Shown: positions 1 through 9,188 of the stretch, piece by piece
Layout: every line of letters begins with the position of its first letter
Numbering within the stretch: the first letter of the stretch is position 1
NCBI RefSeq assembly: GCF_017430385.1
Contig: NZ_JAFRNB010000141.1
Coordinates: forward strand, 1 to 54,904
Reading direction: 5' to 3'
DNA: 54,904 bases
From: Treponema sp.
GTDB taxonomy: Bacteria; Spirochaetota; Spirochaetia; Treponematales; Treponemataceae
The notes under the pieces: model-generated
The model's database searches: none
What the model was told of the DNA's origin: nothing
What the model saw: the letters and a program-made list of their open reading frames with translations, nothing else
Translations under genes and position numbers: made by a program

Positions 1-53
1 ATATATATATAGTGCAAAATAGCAAAAAAAATTGAGATAAACTGAATAATTTC

Positions 54-81
54 TTGAGAAATTTTCATGTTGTGATATAAT
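54..81 (+). promoter_or_regulatory. Promoter of the GGDEF-EAL gene
   Basis: TTGAGA at 54-59 and TATAAT at 76-81 are separated by 16 bases. This gives a short leader with an AAGG Shine-Dalgarno at 101-104 before the ATG at 111. The first ten bases of the window are a plain AT repeat. Confidence 0.6.
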
Positions 82-110
82 TATAGAATAGATTGAGATA
101 AAGGATTAAC

Positions 111-2603
111 ATGGATAAACGAAAGACTCTTATCTTTTTAAGAAATTTTTCACTTTGGTTAAGTATTCTTTGCCTCTTAGCATTATTGATTTTTTTCCTG
201 CGTTTTATTGTAACGGGTATTGATAAAAAAGAAGTTGTCAAACGGCCTGTAGAAGTCTATCACCGGGTTCTTTTCATCAGTTCTTACGATCCTCTTTATT
301 TTACTTATGATGCGCAGGTTAAGGGGCTTGAGCGAAGTTTATATCCTAACGGAATTGAATATGATGTTGCTTACATGTATTCCAATGGCCGAGGAGATAC
401 TTCGGGCGATGAGTTCTTCAATTTCATGAAACAACGCCTTTCAAAGGTCAAAAAGTACGAGGCGATTCTTATTGGTGATGATTTAGCCCTTGAATTCGCT
501 ATCAAATATCAGGAAGAGCTTTTCCCAAAAATTCCGGTTATTTTCTTCGGTATAAACGATTACGAGCTTGCTTTAAAGGCTTCTCTAAATCCGATGATGT
601 CGGGTTTCTATGAAAATGATTACCTTGAGGAGACGATGAATCTTGCGAAAGCTCTTTTCCCGGACCGCAAGACTTTTATCGGTCTCCATGATCAGTCAGT
701 CGCGGGCAAAGTTGATATAAGCACATTCTGGACACTCCGCGACAAATACAAAGGTTATTCTTTCGTTGATTTGGACGCTTCCCTTCTCTCTCAGTCAGAT
801 TTGGTATTCCTTCTTGCCGAGCTGCCAAAAGATTCAATTCTCTTCTATATGAACTGCTATTCTGACAAAAATCAGAATGTTTATTCGATGCTTTCCCGAA
901 CTGGCACGGTCGTTCGTTCTGCCACGGTTCCGATTTTCCGCAATTATGTCGGTGGCGAAGGAATGGGCGTTCTTGGTGGAATTCACATGGATGTTGAGGA
1001 GCAGTGCGTAAAAGTTGGTGAAATGGTCAAGGAGGTGCTTACCAAAGGTTCTCGCCCGGAAATTTCACTTGTCGATTATACGGAGAGCCGCACTTCATTC
1101 GACTACAGTCTTATGAAGGATTTTAAGCTTGATTTTTCTCTTCTTCCAAAAGATACGATTTTCTACAACAAGCCGGAGTCATTCATCTCTCACTATGGTA
1201 AAATCTTTCCTCCTATAATAATGCTTTTCATTACGCTGGTTGTTTTGATGTTCTACTCAAAATGCGGCAAGATGATTTCCATGACATATATCGCCGAGCT
1301 TAAAAAGTCTCAGAAGGTTCTTCTGGATTCTCAGGAACAGCTGAGCTATCAGGCTGAATATGATGAGATTCTTGATGTCCTCAACCGCCGCACGATTACG
1401 GCATGGCTTCGTGACACAATGACCGAAAAAAGTGTCTATTCCATAATCATCATTGATATTGATGATTTCAAAATGCTCAACGAAAATTATGGTCACTCGC
1501 TTGCTGACAGTATCTTGCAGTATGTTGTTGCACTCCTTAAAGGAATGGTCGAGGAAGGCGGATGGAAGATTGCGAGGTTTGGCGGTGACGAGCTTCTTCT
1601 TGTGATTCCTGATGAAGTTCTTACTATGGAATGTCAGATTGTCCGCCAGCTCTTTGCGGCTATCCGTGCTCCTATTCCGCTTGGTGATGAGACTCTTGCT
1701 ATCACAGCAAGTATGGGAGCTTCTTGCTCAGACGGAATTACGCCGCCGGAGCAGCATGTCATCAATGCAGAAACGGCAATGTACGAGGCCAAAAAGCGCG
1801 GTAAGAACGGCATTGTCATCTATGATGATGAAATGAAAGAAAAGGCTCTCGAAGAAATCCGTATCAAAGAAAAGCTTCAGCAGGCTTTCGACAACGACGG
1901 ATTCTTCATGCTTTATCAGCCGCAGATTGATGCACAGACAAAAGAAGTCAGCGGTTATGAGGCTCTTGTCCGAATGAAGGAACCTGGCATTTATCCGGGC
2001 CAGTTTATTCCTGTTGCGGAGCGCAGCGGCTGGATTTGGCGAATCGGTCGAATCACCACCGAGCTTGTAATCAAGCAGCTTGCCGCATGGCGTGATCAGG
2101 GCAAGACCTTGCATCCTGTTTCGGTCAACTTTTCGAGCAATCAGCTCAACGATCACGGCTATGTTGATTTCGTCGAGGATTTGCTCAAGCGATATAATAT
2201 TCCGCCTCAGTTCTTGGAGATTGAGATTACCGAAGGCTTGTTCCTAGAAAAGAGCGTCCTTGCCGATGGCTTTTTCCGCCGCTTCAAGGACTTGGGAATC
2301 CGTCTGCTCATGGACGATTTCGGTACGGGCTATTCTTCACTCGGTTATCTCACCTACATTCCAGTTGATGTAATCAAGCTCGACAAGTCTCTGGTTGACA
2401 CATACCTTGTTGAGGGCAAGGATTCATTCATCCGCAATATAATTCACCTCATGCACGATCTGGACAAAAACATGATTATTGAAGGTGTTGAGGAAGAAAA
2501 GCAGTATCTTCGTCTCAAGGAATTCGGTGCCGACACGATTCAGGGATATTTCTTCTCTAAGCCGATTCCTGCAAACGAGGCAATTGATTTCAACGTCAGC
2601 TGA
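111..2603 (+). CDS. Membrane GGDEF-EAL protein with periplasmic binding-protein-like sensor domain
   Basis: This protein probably makes or breaks cyclic di-GMP in response to an external ligand. Transmembrane segments lie at about residues 13-34 and 368-386. Between them is a domain resembling ABC substrate-binding proteins of the ABC_sub_bind type. A short helical linker leads to a GGDEF domain whose signature is GGDEL (491-495), with no RxxD inhibitory site just upstream and a degenerate start (DVLNRRT). The C-terminal EAL domain looks complete: EALVR (617-621), an SVNFSS segment, EIEITE, DDFGTGYSS (from 735), KLDKSL and EGVEEE. I infer an active phosphodiesterase, while the GGDEF half may be weak or regulatory. 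It converges on another GGDEF gene. Start chosen for the AAGG site and promoter. Confidence 0.9.
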   Translation: MDKRKTLIFLRNFSLWLSILCLLALLIFFLRFIVTGIDKKEVVKRPVEVYHRVLFISSYDPLYFTYDAQVKGLERSLYPNGIEYDVAYMYSNGRGDTSGDEFFNFMKQRLSKVKKYEAILIGDDLALEFAIKYQEELFPKIPVIFFGINDYELALKASLNPMMSGFYENDYLEETMNLAKALFPDRKTFIGLHDQSVAGKVDISTFWTLRDKYKGYSFVDLDASLLSQSDLVFLLAELPKDSILFYMNCYSDKNQNVYSMLSRTGTVVRSATVPIFRNYVGGEGMGVLGGIHMDVEEQCVKVGEMVKEVLTKGSRPEISLVDYTESRTSFDYSLMKDFKLDFSLLPKDTIFYNKPESFISHYGKIFPPIIMLFITLVVLMFYSKCGKMISMTYIAELKKSQKVLLDSQEQLSYQAEYDEILDVLNRRTITAWLRDTMTEKSVYSIIIIDIDDFKMLNENYGHSLADSILQYVVALLKGMVEEGGWKIARFGGDELLLVIPDEVLTMECQIVRQLFAAIRAPIPLGDETLAITASMGASCSDGITPPEQHVINAETAMYEAKKRGKNGIVIYDDEMKEKALEEIRIKEKLQQAFDNDGFFMLYQPQIDAQTKEVSGYEALVRMKEPGIYPGQFIPVAERSGWIWRIGRITTELVIKQLAAWRDQGKTLHPVSVNFSSNQLNDHGYVDFVEDLLKRYNIPPQFLEIEITEGLFLEKSVLADGFFRRFKDLGIRLLMDDFGTGYSSLGYLTYIPVDVIKLDKSLVDTYLVEGKDSFIRNIIHLMHDLDKNMIIEGVEEEKQYLRLKEFGADTIQGYFFSKPIPANEAIDFNVS

Positions 2604-2644
2604 GCTTAGGCTTTCGGTTTAATCAGATTTTCTAAATTTCAAAC

Positions 2645-4309
2645 TTATTCTCTTGCAGCCTTCATCGCAACTTTTGTGTTGTACATTTTTTCATCGGCGG
2701 CTTCGAGGGCTTTGTTGAAATCAGCCGGTGAATGTGGCGTAAAGAATTCATATCCGTACGCGGCAGAGAATTTGTGTTCAGATTCTTCCTGCGCAAGTAC
2801 GCTTTCGTCAAATTTTTTAAGAAGTTTTTGCACGGTTTCGCGGGAAATATTCTGGCATATACAGACGAATTCATCGCCGCCGATTCTGTAAATTGCGCCG
2901 CTTGAGCCAAAAATCTTTACGAGGCAATCGCAGAAAGCTTTGATTACTTTGTCTCCGATTAGATGCCCGAAATTGTCGTTGAGTTTTTTAAGATTGTTCA
3001 TGTCGAAAACAATCATGCAGTATTCACCTTGCGGTCTGGTGGTTTCGTTGAAATTTTCTACGAGAGTGTACCATGCAGTTTTGTTGTTCACTCCTGTGGC
3101 AATGTCCACGAAAGCAAGATGTTTGTACATATTCACAAGATTCATTTCTTCAAAAAGCTTAAGTTCTTTCTGGTAAGTGATAAGAATCATTGAGATAAAT
3201 GTGAACGCAAGCCCGAAACTCATCATGGAGCTGAAGAATTTGTTGTTGAACATTGAAATGGCAGTGAATGCAAAAATCACCGTTGATAAAATCATTGAGC
3301 CAATGAAAAGATATTTTAGCTTGCTGACTTTAATCCAGTCTTCCTTGAAAAGAATTCGCAGGGTGTAAATACATGCTGTCAGATAAATAAAATGTGAGAT
3401 AAAAAGTGTGTTCGTGATTGCCTTTATGCCTGTGATTTGGAGAATGTATTCTACGGCTACGGCAGCAATCGTAATCCAGAAGAACACATTCAGGAATTTG
3501 CTGTTGGTTTTAGGCGAAATGCTTTTGACGAAAAAGTATGTAAAAATCGGTATGAAAAGCTGTGACAGATATTTGCAGCACCAGAGAAGCGGCAGGTAGC
3601 CGGTGAAGAAAAGAAGAAGCGTTGAGTCGTCGAGCTGCCAGACACCGATTGTGAAAGTCAGAAGTGCGAGGTGAAGCAAGGTGTAATCTTTTTTGTTCGT
3701 GTGTGAGAACAGGTGATGAGTTCCGAACAAGAGGACAGAGATGACAATGAACATTACTCCGAGAAGGAAGCTGTTTATGTGTTTAAGAAGAATTGTGAAA
3801 AGAATCTGCGCCGTATCGCCGAAAAAGACTTCTTCATAATCTCCTGCGCTGGAAGGAATTACGGCTTCTGTTTCGATACATAATATGGAACCGGCGGAAA
3901 TGGGCGGTAGATCTGTGAAATTATAGACAGGACGGTATGACATGATTGATTTTGGAACAGCCTCTGTCTTGTATTCGTAGATAGTCTGGTTGTTTAGCTT
4001 GAGCTTTACATTTTGATGTTGTGAATAAAAGCAGACGGATGTTCTTCCGTCCTCGAATTCTGCAAGTCTGTGGTAGATAGCTGACTTCATTCCGTCTGTC
4101 TGAATGTGAACAGGAAGCGAGTCGATTGCAGTTTCATTGCCTTCTTTATCGTAATAAAACCAGCCTTTGTTAAAAAATTTTTCCTGATATTGGATTATGC
4201 GGGCATCAGTTGTGTTGTGTCCTATGAGAAGCACATAAATGCCGGTCAGAATTAGGGCGGTGAGAAGGATTTTTAATGCAAGAGACTTGAAATTGATTTT
4301 ACCTTTCAT
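2645..4309 (-). CDS. 7TM-sensor diguanylate cyclase (GGDEF)
   Basis: A predicted inner-membrane diguanylate cyclase. The order is an N-terminal membrane anchor, an extracytoplasmic beta-rich domain of roughly 150 residues, a block of about seven hydrophobic segments (residues ~175-375, the 7TMR-DISM layout), then a GGDEF domain. The catalytic signature is canonical GGDEF at 477-481, preceded by the substrate segment FDMNNLKKLNDNFGH. No RxxD inhibition site is visible. There is no EAL domain. It converges on the GGDEF-EAL gene with 41 bases between the stops, and is divergent from ettA. The signal sensed cannot be told from sequence. Confidence 0.88.
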   Translation of the reverse strand: MKGKINFKSLALKILLTALILTGIYVLLIGHNTTDARIIQYQEKFFNKGWFYYDKEGNETAIDSLPVHIQTDGMKSAIYHRLAEFEDGRTSVCFYSQHQNVKLKLNNQTIYEYKTEAVPKSIMSYRPVYNFTDLPPISAGSILCIETEAVIPSSAGDYEEVFFGDTAQILFTILLKHINSFLLGVMFIVISVLLFGTHHLFSHTNKKDYTLLHLALLTFTIGVWQLDDSTLLLFFTGYLPLLWCCKYLSQLFIPIFTYFFVKSISPKTNSKFLNVFFWITIAAVAVEYILQITGIKAITNTLFISHFIYLTACIYTLRILFKEDWIKVSKLKYLFIGSMILSTVIFAFTAISMFNNKFFSSMMSFGLAFTFISMILITYQKELKLFEEMNLVNMYKHLAFVDIATGVNNKTAWYTLVENFNETTRPQGEYCMIVFDMNNLKKLNDNFGHLIGDKVIKAFCDCLVKIFGSSGAIYRIGGDEFVCICQNISRETVQKLLKKFDESVLAQEESEHKFSAAYGYEFFTPHSPADFNKALEAADEKMYNTKVAMKAARE

Positions 4310-4391
4310 TTATCCAGTTTATTATAAAAAATTAACCAGAAACAATAAATAGATAATACCGCAGTTTCGAGACAAAATCTTCTATTTAATG

Positions 4392-4405
4392 TATAATTTT
4401 TTAAT
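4392..4405 (+). promoter_or_regulatory. -10 element placing the start site at the ettA ATG (leaderless)
   Basis: TATAAT at 4392-4397 lies eight bases before the ATG at 4406 and no Shine-Dalgarno sequence is present. Transcription starting at normal distance from this -10 would begin at or next to the start codon. No good -35 is visible. Confidence 0.5.
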
Positions 4406-6169
4406 ATGGCAAAGACATTCGACGATAAAAAAATCATTTACACGATGGATCGCGTTTCTCGCGCGTATGGAACAAAAGTAGTCCTCAAAGACATTTCAAT
4501 TTCTTACTACTACGGAGCAAAAATCGGTGTTATCGGTGAGAACGGTGCCGGTAAATCTTCACTTTTTAAAATTTTTGCAGGAATCGATAAAGATTACACT
4601 GGCGAAACCAAGCTTCTTCCGGGGTATTCAATGGGATATCTGGAGCAGGAGCCTTACCTTGAGCCGGGCAAAACAGTCCTCGAAGTTGTAAAAGAGGGCG
4701 TAAAGCCAATCACAGACTTGCTCGCTGAATTCGACAAGGTAAACGAAGCTTTTGGTGACCCGGATGCAGACTTTGACAAACTTTGTGCCCGTCAGGCAGA
4801 GATTCAGGAACAGCTTGATGCAGCCGATGCATGGAATCTGGACGCAAACCTTGAGCTTGCTATGGACGCTCTCCGCTGTCCTCCGGGCGACCAGGTTGTA
4901 GACGTTCTTTCTGGTGGTGAACGCCGCCGGGTCGCTTTGTGCCGTTTGCTTTTGCAGAAGCCGGACATTTTGCTTTTGGACGAGCCGACTAACCACTTGG
5001 ATGCAGAGACTGTGGCCTGGCTTGAGCGGCACCTCAAAGACTATCCTGGCACAATTATCGCAATCACCCACGACCGATACTTCCTCGACAATGTTGCGGG
5101 CTGGATTTTGGAGATGGACCGCGGTGAAGGCTATCCGTTCAAAGGAAATTACTCAGAATGGCTCGAAGCCAAAGAAAAACGACTTGCTCTTGAAGAAAAA
5201 CAGGCTTCAACACGCCGCCGAGAGATGCAGGAAGAGCTGGAGTGGATTCATGCGGGAGCAAAAGGCCGACAGGCAAAGCACAAGGAACATATCACCAAGT
5301 ACGAAGCATTGCTCGCCGAAGAATCAAAGCGCGTTCAGCTTAAAGACACACAGATTTCAATTCCGGCTGGTCCTCGCTTGGGTAGCGTCGTAATTGATGC
5401 CGAAAAGCTCACAAAATCATTCGATGACAAGCTCTTGTTTGAGAATCTCGACTTCCATATCCCGGCTGGTAGCGTTGTCGGAATCGTCGGCCCGAACGGT
5501 GCTGGTAAAACAACATTGTTCAAGATGATTGCAAGTGCCGCAGGTCAGGAAATTGAGCTTCCGGACGGAAAAATGGGCAAGGAAGTTCCAGATTCTGGCT
5601 CAATCAAAGTGGGCGATACAGTTAAGCTCGTCTATGTTGACCAGATGCGTTCAAAACTTGACCCGAACAAGACAATCTACGAAATGCTTTCAGGTGGAAG
5701 CGACCTCGTTAAGCTCGGTGCGGTTGACGAAAAGGGCCGCGCGCTCAACGGTGCAGTCCGCGAAATCAACGCACACGCTTACTGCTCATGGTTCAACTTT
5801 AACTCAGCCGAGCAGAACAAAAAAATCTCAGTTCTTTCTGGTGGTGAAAAGAACCGTCTTAACATGGGCATGATGTTCAAGGAAGCCGGAAACGTGCTCA
5901 TGCTCGACGAACCTACGAACGACCTCGACATCACGACAACCCGTTCCCTCGAAGAAGCAATCAACAGCTTTGCGGGCGTAGTTCTCGTAATCAGCCACGA
6001 CCGTTACTTCCTCGACCGAATCTGTACGCACATCCTCGCATTTGAAAACAATTCCGAAGTTCACTTCGTAGAGGGAAGCTGGAGCGATTATGTCGAATGG
6101 AGAAAAGCTGTACTTGGATTAGATGATGATATACCACACAAAACTGTTTACAGGAAGTTGACAAGATAA
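4406..6169 (+). CDS. ettA: EttA-type ABC-F ATPase (energy-dependent translational throttle)
   Basis: A soluble ribosome-binding ATPase with two ABC domains and no membrane part. Family members gate the first peptide bond by binding the ribosomal E site according to ATP level. Walker A motifs are GENGAGKS (44-51) and GPNGAGKT (~362-369). Signatures are LSGGERRR and LSGGEKNR, and Walker B motifs are [11 protein letters not shown] and [11 protein letters not shown]. The charged linker between the domains is present. At 587 residues it is slightly longer than E. coli EttA. The start fits the family N-terminus ([10 protein letters not shown]). Its final ~25 codons have different codon choices from the rest of the gene, and a second diverged copy of them lies 90 bases downstream. 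Confidence 0.95.
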   Translation: MAKTFDDKKIIYTMDRVSRAYGTKVVLKDISISYYYGAKIGVIGENGAGKSSLFKIFAGIDKDYTGETKLLPGYSMGYLEQEPYLEPGKTVLEVVKEGVKPITDLLAEFDKVNEAFGDPDADFDKLCARQAEIQEQLDAADAWNLDANLELAMDALRCPPGDQVVDVLSGGERRRVALCRLLLQKPDILLLDEPTNHLDAETVAWLERHLKDYPGTIIAITHDRYFLDNVAGWILEMDRGEGYPFKGNYSEWLEAKEKRLALEEKQASTRRREMQEELEWIHAGAKGRQAKHKEHITKYEALLAEESKRVQLKDTQISIPAGPRLGSVVIDAEKLTKSFDDKLLFENLDFHIPAGSVVGIVGPNGAGKTTLFKMIASAAGQEIELPDGKMGKEVPDSGSIKVGDTVKLVYVDQMRSKLDPNKTIYEMLSGGSDLVKLGAVDEKGRALNGAVREINAHAYCSWFNFNSAEQNKKISVLSGGEKNRLNMGMMFKEAGNVLMLDEPTNDLDITTTRSLEEAINSFAGVVLVISHDRYFLDRICTHILAFENNSEVHFVEGSWSDYVEWRKAVLGLDDDIPHKTVYRKLTR

Positions 6170-6172
6170 TGT

Positions 6173-6261
6173 CTGCATGGATGCAGGAGGAAAGCTAGGA
6201 GAGAATTTTCGTAGAAAATTCTCGTACGAATCCGAAAATCCACGGATGGATTTTCGGTTCG
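6173..6261 (+). repeat. Hairpin-repeat element A (two ANGGAN-loop hairpins and a middle palindrome)
   Basis: Left hairpin: CTGC-ATGGAT-GCAG at 6173-6186, followed by GAGG and AAAGC. Middle hairpin: GAGAATTTTC / GAAAATTCTC at 6201-6223 with a 3-base loop. Right hairpin: CGAATCCGAAAATCC (6227-6241), loop ACGGAT (6242-6247), then GGATTTTCGGTTCG (6248-6261). Both outer hairpins have a hexaloop of form ANGGAN closed by a C-G pair. AGGAGG and TAGGAG between them add unpaired GGA motifs. It is homologous to the element at 17925-18057. It could act as RNA, for example by binding CsrA, or be a mobile REP-like repeat; the sequence does not decide. Confidence 0.75.
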
Positions 6262-6338
6262 CGGAATGGCGTAAGAATGTCCTCGGAATCGACGATGATG
6301 TTCCACATAAGACAGTATATCGCAAGTTGACAAGATAA
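6261..6338 (+). pseudogene. Second copy of the ettA 3' end (25 codons plus stop)
   Basis: Read from 6261 this encodes AEWRKNVLGIDDDVPHKTVY followed by RKLTR and TAA. The real EttA tail is [20 protein letters not shown] followed by RKLTR, so 21 of 25 residues match by eye. Most codons differ synonymously. The last 17 bases around the stop (AAGTTGACAAGATAATG) are identical in both copies, and both are followed by a CTGCATGGATGCAG hairpin. This copy uses CGT, CTC, ATC, GAC and CGC codons like the body of ettA, while the functional copy is more AT-rich. It may be the original tail, displaced. Confidence 0.8.
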
Positions 6339-6340
6339 TG

Positions 6341-6399
6341 CCCTGCATGGATGCAGGGGGAAAGCAGAACAAAAATTACATGGAAGTAATTTTTTGTTC
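6341..6399 (+). repeat. Hairpin-repeat element C (two ANGGAN-loop hairpins)
   Basis: Left hairpin CCCTGC-ATGGAT-GCAGGG at 6341-6358, then GGAAAGC, then a right hairpin GAACAAAAATTAC (6367-6379), loop ATGGAA (6380-6385) and GTAATTTTTTGTTC (6386-6399). The stems differ from elements A and B, but the loop pattern C-ANGGAN-G and the AAAGC joint are kept. The middle palindrome of element A is absent. Confidence 0.75.
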
Positions 6400-6421
6400 G
6401 AAGCTCGCCCTTTAAAAACAA

Positions 6422-6462
6422 AAATCCCGCCTGTTCATTGAGCAGACGGGATTTCGTTTTTT
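6422..6462. terminator. Bidirectional intrinsic terminator
   Basis: Stem AAATCCCG-c-CTG (6422-6433) pairs with CAG-a-CGGGATTT (6443-6454). A T-run follows at 6457-6462 and an A-rich run precedes it, so it can end transcription from the ettA/repeat side and from the minus-strand gene whose stop is at 6477. Confidence 0.75.
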
Positions 6463-6476
6463 AGGACTAGTTTTGC

Positions 6477-6980
6477 TTAGTTTGCTTTTGCCTGGCTAGG
6501 GTGCTGGATGTGTGCGGCACCAAGAATTGAGCCGACGAGTGCTGCCACAATGCCGACTGCGACAAGGTAGCCGCCAACTGTTGTGTAACCGAAGAATGGA
6601 GTTACCGGGCTTGTGTAGAACTCTGTGTAAGCACCGAACATGTCTGTCAAGGAAGGAGCGATTGAAATTACAGAAGCAATTCCGAATGCAATGGCGAGAA
6701 GTGTTACGATGATGTCGCCGATTATTGTCTTTGTGATGAAGAACAATGCAATTCCTGCGATTGAGCAGAGCCATACTGTTACGAGGAAAGTCGCGTTGTA
6801 TGCGCTAGGAGCTTTGTTGAAATAAACGGCTGCCCCAAAGATATTCTTTAAGACTGTTCCCGAAGCATCTTTTACAAATACTGTTGGAATTAAGAATCCG
6901 ATGAATGCGAGAATCATTCCAGCGAGGAAAATTACTCGGTCAACAGAGCGATTTTTTTTCAAATTGTCTAAATATTGCAT
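6477..6980 (-). CDS. Small four-helix membrane protein of unknown function
   Basis: I do not recognise this 167-residue protein. It has four hydrophobic segments (residues ~17-36, 62-82, 85-107 and 133-155), a basic N-terminus and a short hydrophilic tail, so it should sit in the inner membrane. The start is placed at the ATG at 6980-6978 because AAGGAG lies just before it; a longer frame begins at 7028 but would skip that site. It stands alone, divergent from malic enzyme and convergent with ettA. Confidence 0.75.
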   Translation of the reverse strand: MQYLDNLKKNRSVDRVIFLAGMILAFIGFLIPTVFVKDASGTVLKNIFGAAVYFNKAPSAYNATFLVTVWLCSIAGIALFFITKTIIGDIIVTLLAIAFGIASVISIAPSLTDMFGAYTEFYTSPVTPFFGYTTVGGYLVAVGIVAALVGSILGAAHIQHPSQAKAN

Positions 6981-7050
6981 TAGTTTCTCCTTAATCAATA
7001 TATTTCTATTATATGATATTTTTACCATTTATCAATCGAAGTTTTTGTAC

Positions 7051-7063
7051 TATAATGACCACT
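7051..7063 (+). promoter_or_regulatory. -10 element placing the start site at the malic enzyme ATG (leaderless)
   Basis: TATAAT at 7051-7056 is followed by seven bases and the ATG at 7064; no Shine-Dalgarno is present. A weak TTTATC lies at 7028-7033, 17 bases upstream of the -10. Confidence 0.5.
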
Positions 7064-8242
7064 ATGAGTACAATTTACGACAAAGCACTTGAAAAACATG
7101 GTGAATGGCAGGGCAAAATTTCCACTGAATTGAAGATGCCCCTTGAAACACGCGACGACCTTTCTGTGGCTTACACTCCAGGTGTTGCAGAACCATGCCG
7201 TCAGATTCATAAAAATCCTGATGATGTTTACAAATATACTTGGAAGGGCAATACAATCGCCGTCGTTTCGGACGGAACTGCTGTTTTGGGATTGGGCGAC
7301 ATCGGTCCTGCGGCTGGTTTGCCTGTAATGGAAGGAAAATGCGTTCTTTTCAAGAAATTCGCTGGCGTTGATGCCGTTCCGCTTTGTATCGATACAAAAG
7401 ACCCTCAAAAAATCATCGATTTCTGCAAGCAGATTGCTCCTACTTTCGGCGGAATCAACCTTGAGGATATTTCAGCTCCACGATGCGTTGAAATCGAGCG
7501 TACTTTGATAAAAGAGCTGGATATTCCTGTTTTCCATGATGACCAGCACGGAACTGCAATCGTCGTAACTGCCGCAATCATGAATGCGCTTAAAGTCGCT
7601 GGTAAAAAGACGGAAGATTGTACTCTCGTAGTTTCGGGGACTGGTGCTGCTGGTTCTTCAATTATCCGTATGCTCCACAAATTCGGAATCAGAAAGATTT
7701 ACGGATTTAACATCAACGGAATCATCATAAAAGAAGATTATGAAAAATATGATTTTTTAACGAAGGAACTTACTGAAATCACAAACCCGGACAACCGCCG
7801 CATGACTATGGCAGAAGCCATGAAAGGTGCGGATATTTTCGTCGGCGTATCTGCCCCAAATCTTGTGAGCGAGGAAATGGTGAAATCAATGGCTCCAAAA
7901 TCAATCGTCTTCGCGATGGCAAACCCGGAGCCGGAAATTACTTACGAAAAGGCAAAGGCTGCCGGAGCCTATATCATCGGAACTGGTCGCTCAGACTATC
8001 CGAACCAAATCAACAATATCCTTGCTTTCCCAGGGCTTTTCCGGGGTGCGCTGGATTGCCGTGCAAGCAAAATCACTGAGGAAATGAAGATTGCGGCTGC
8101 ACGCGGATTGGCTTCGTTGATTAGCGAAGAAGAGCTTAATCCTGATTTGGTAATCCCAAGTGCATTTGACGAGCGGGTTGCTAAGACAGTTGCAAAAGCC
8201 GTCGCTGACGAAGCAAGAAAAGCCGGTTTGGCAAGAATCTAA
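7064..8242 (+). CDS. NAD(P)-dependent malic enzyme, short bacterial form
   Basis: Oxidative decarboxylation of malate to pyruvate in the cytoplasm, linking C4 acids to pyruvate and supplying NAD(P)H. The 392 residues match the compact bacterial malic enzymes, which lack the phosphotransacetylase-like tail of MaeB. Seen: YTPGVAEPC near the N-terminus, VSDGTAVLGLGDIGP, GINLEDISAPRC, the metal-binding FHDDQHGTA, a Rossmann-type SGTGAAGSS from about residue 191 and FAMANPEPE. The start is the ATG at 7064, just after the -10 hexamer. An in-frame ATG at 7055 overlaps the hexamer, and one at 7013 lies upstream of it. Arginase follows 27 bases downstream and is probably co-transcribed. Confidence 0.92.
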   Translation: MSTIYDKALEKHGEWQGKISTELKMPLETRDDLSVAYTPGVAEPCRQIHKNPDDVYKYTWKGNTIAVVSDGTAVLGLGDIGPAAGLPVMEGKCVLFKKFAGVDAVPLCIDTKDPQKIIDFCKQIAPTFGGINLEDISAPRCVEIERTLIKELDIPVFHDDQHGTAIVVTAAIMNALKVAGKKTEDCTLVVSGTGAAGSSIIRMLHKFGIRKIYGFNINGIIIKEDYEKYDFLTKELTEITNPDNRRMTMAEAMKGADIFVGVSAPNLVSEEMVKSMAPKSIVFAMANPEPEITYEKAKAAGAYIIGTGRSDYPNQINNILAFPGLFRGALDCRASKITEEMKIAAARGLASLISEEELNPDLVIPSAFDERVAKTVAKAVADEARKAGLARI

Positions 8243-8269
8243 AAACTATTAAAAAAGGATTTTGAACAA

Positions 8270-9178
8270 ATGAATATTCGTATTCTTGAAATGCCGTTGG
8301 ATTACGGAGCTAGCCGTCATGGTGCGGATATGGGACCTTCTGCAATTCGTCTTGCCGGAGTTAAGGAGCGAATCGAGGGGCTTGGCCACAAAGCCGTGCA
8401 GTGTTTTTCACCGATTCAGATAAATCCGCAGGAATTTGAGTCAGTCGGTAATCCAAAAGCAAAATATCTTGCTCCGATTGTGCGGGCGAACACTCAGCTT
8501 GCCGAAGAAGTTGAAAAATCTGCCGCTTGTGGTGATTTTCCGCTGATTCTTGGTGGCGATCATTCAATTGCGCTTGGTTCAATCGCGGGGCTTTCTGCTG
8601 CTTATAAAAAGAAGGGATTAAAGCTTGGCGTTCTTTATGTAGATGCTCACGGTGATTTCAACACAGTTGACACGACTCCGAGTGGAAACATTCATGGCGA
8701 GTGTATGTCGGCGAGCTGCGGTTATGGAATTCCTGAGCTTACAAACCTGTATTTTGATGGGCAGAAGGTTGACCCAAAAAATGTCTGCTATGTCGGACTT
8801 CGTAGCGTTGATAAAGAAGAACGAAAATTGATGAAAGAAGCTGGTGTCAAAGCGTATACTATGACCGACATTGATCGACAGGGCTTTAACGAAGTCATGA
8901 GGCATGTGCTCAGATTTTTCAAGCAAAGGGTTGATGTCGTGCATGTTAGCTTTGATATGGACTGTCTTGATCCGATGTATGCGCCTGGAACTGGCTATCA
9001 GCTTCCTGCTGGTATGACGAATCGTGAGGCACTTCTTTTAATGGAAGAAATGTGTGATCTCGGAATGGTTCGTTCGGCGGAAATCGTTGAAGTTAATCCT
9101 GTACTTGATGTGCGGAATCAAACTGCGGCATTTGCTGTGGATTTGATTGCTCGGCTTTTGGGTGAGAAAATTTACTAA
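8270..9178 (+). CDS. rocF: Arginase (ureohydrolase family)
   Basis: Hydrolyses L-arginine to ornithine and urea with a binuclear manganese centre. The metal ligands are visible: GGDHS (95-99), DAHGDFN (125-131) and SFDMDCLDP (227-235). SGNIHG after the second motif is typical of arginase rather than agmatinase, which is why I chose that activity, though other ureohydrolases are possible. At 302 residues it has the usual length. AAAGGA precedes the ATG, in line with a downstream place in an operon with malic enzyme. The urea made may matter to the UrtA-like protein encoded further along. Confidence 0.82.
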   Translation: MNIRILEMPLDYGASRHGADMGPSAIRLAGVKERIEGLGHKAVQCFSPIQINPQEFESVGNPKAKYLAPIVRANTQLAEEVEKSAACGDFPLILGGDHSIALGSIAGLSAAYKKKGLKLGVLYVDAHGDFNTVDTTPSGNIHGECMSASCGYGIPELTNLYFDGQKVDPKNVCYVGLRSVDKEERKLMKEAGVKAYTMTDIDRQGFNEVMRHVLRFFKQRVDVVHVSFDMDCLDPMYAPGTGYQLPAGMTNREALLLMEEMCDLGMVRSAEIVEVNPVLDVRNQTAAFAVDLIARLLGEKIY

Positions 9179-9188
9179 TTGGAGAAAA

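Noticed and set aside
6119..6421. Minus-strand open frames across the ettA tail and repeats
   Set aside because: They arise because the same palindromes and duplicated tail are open in reverse. No start signals or recognisable product.
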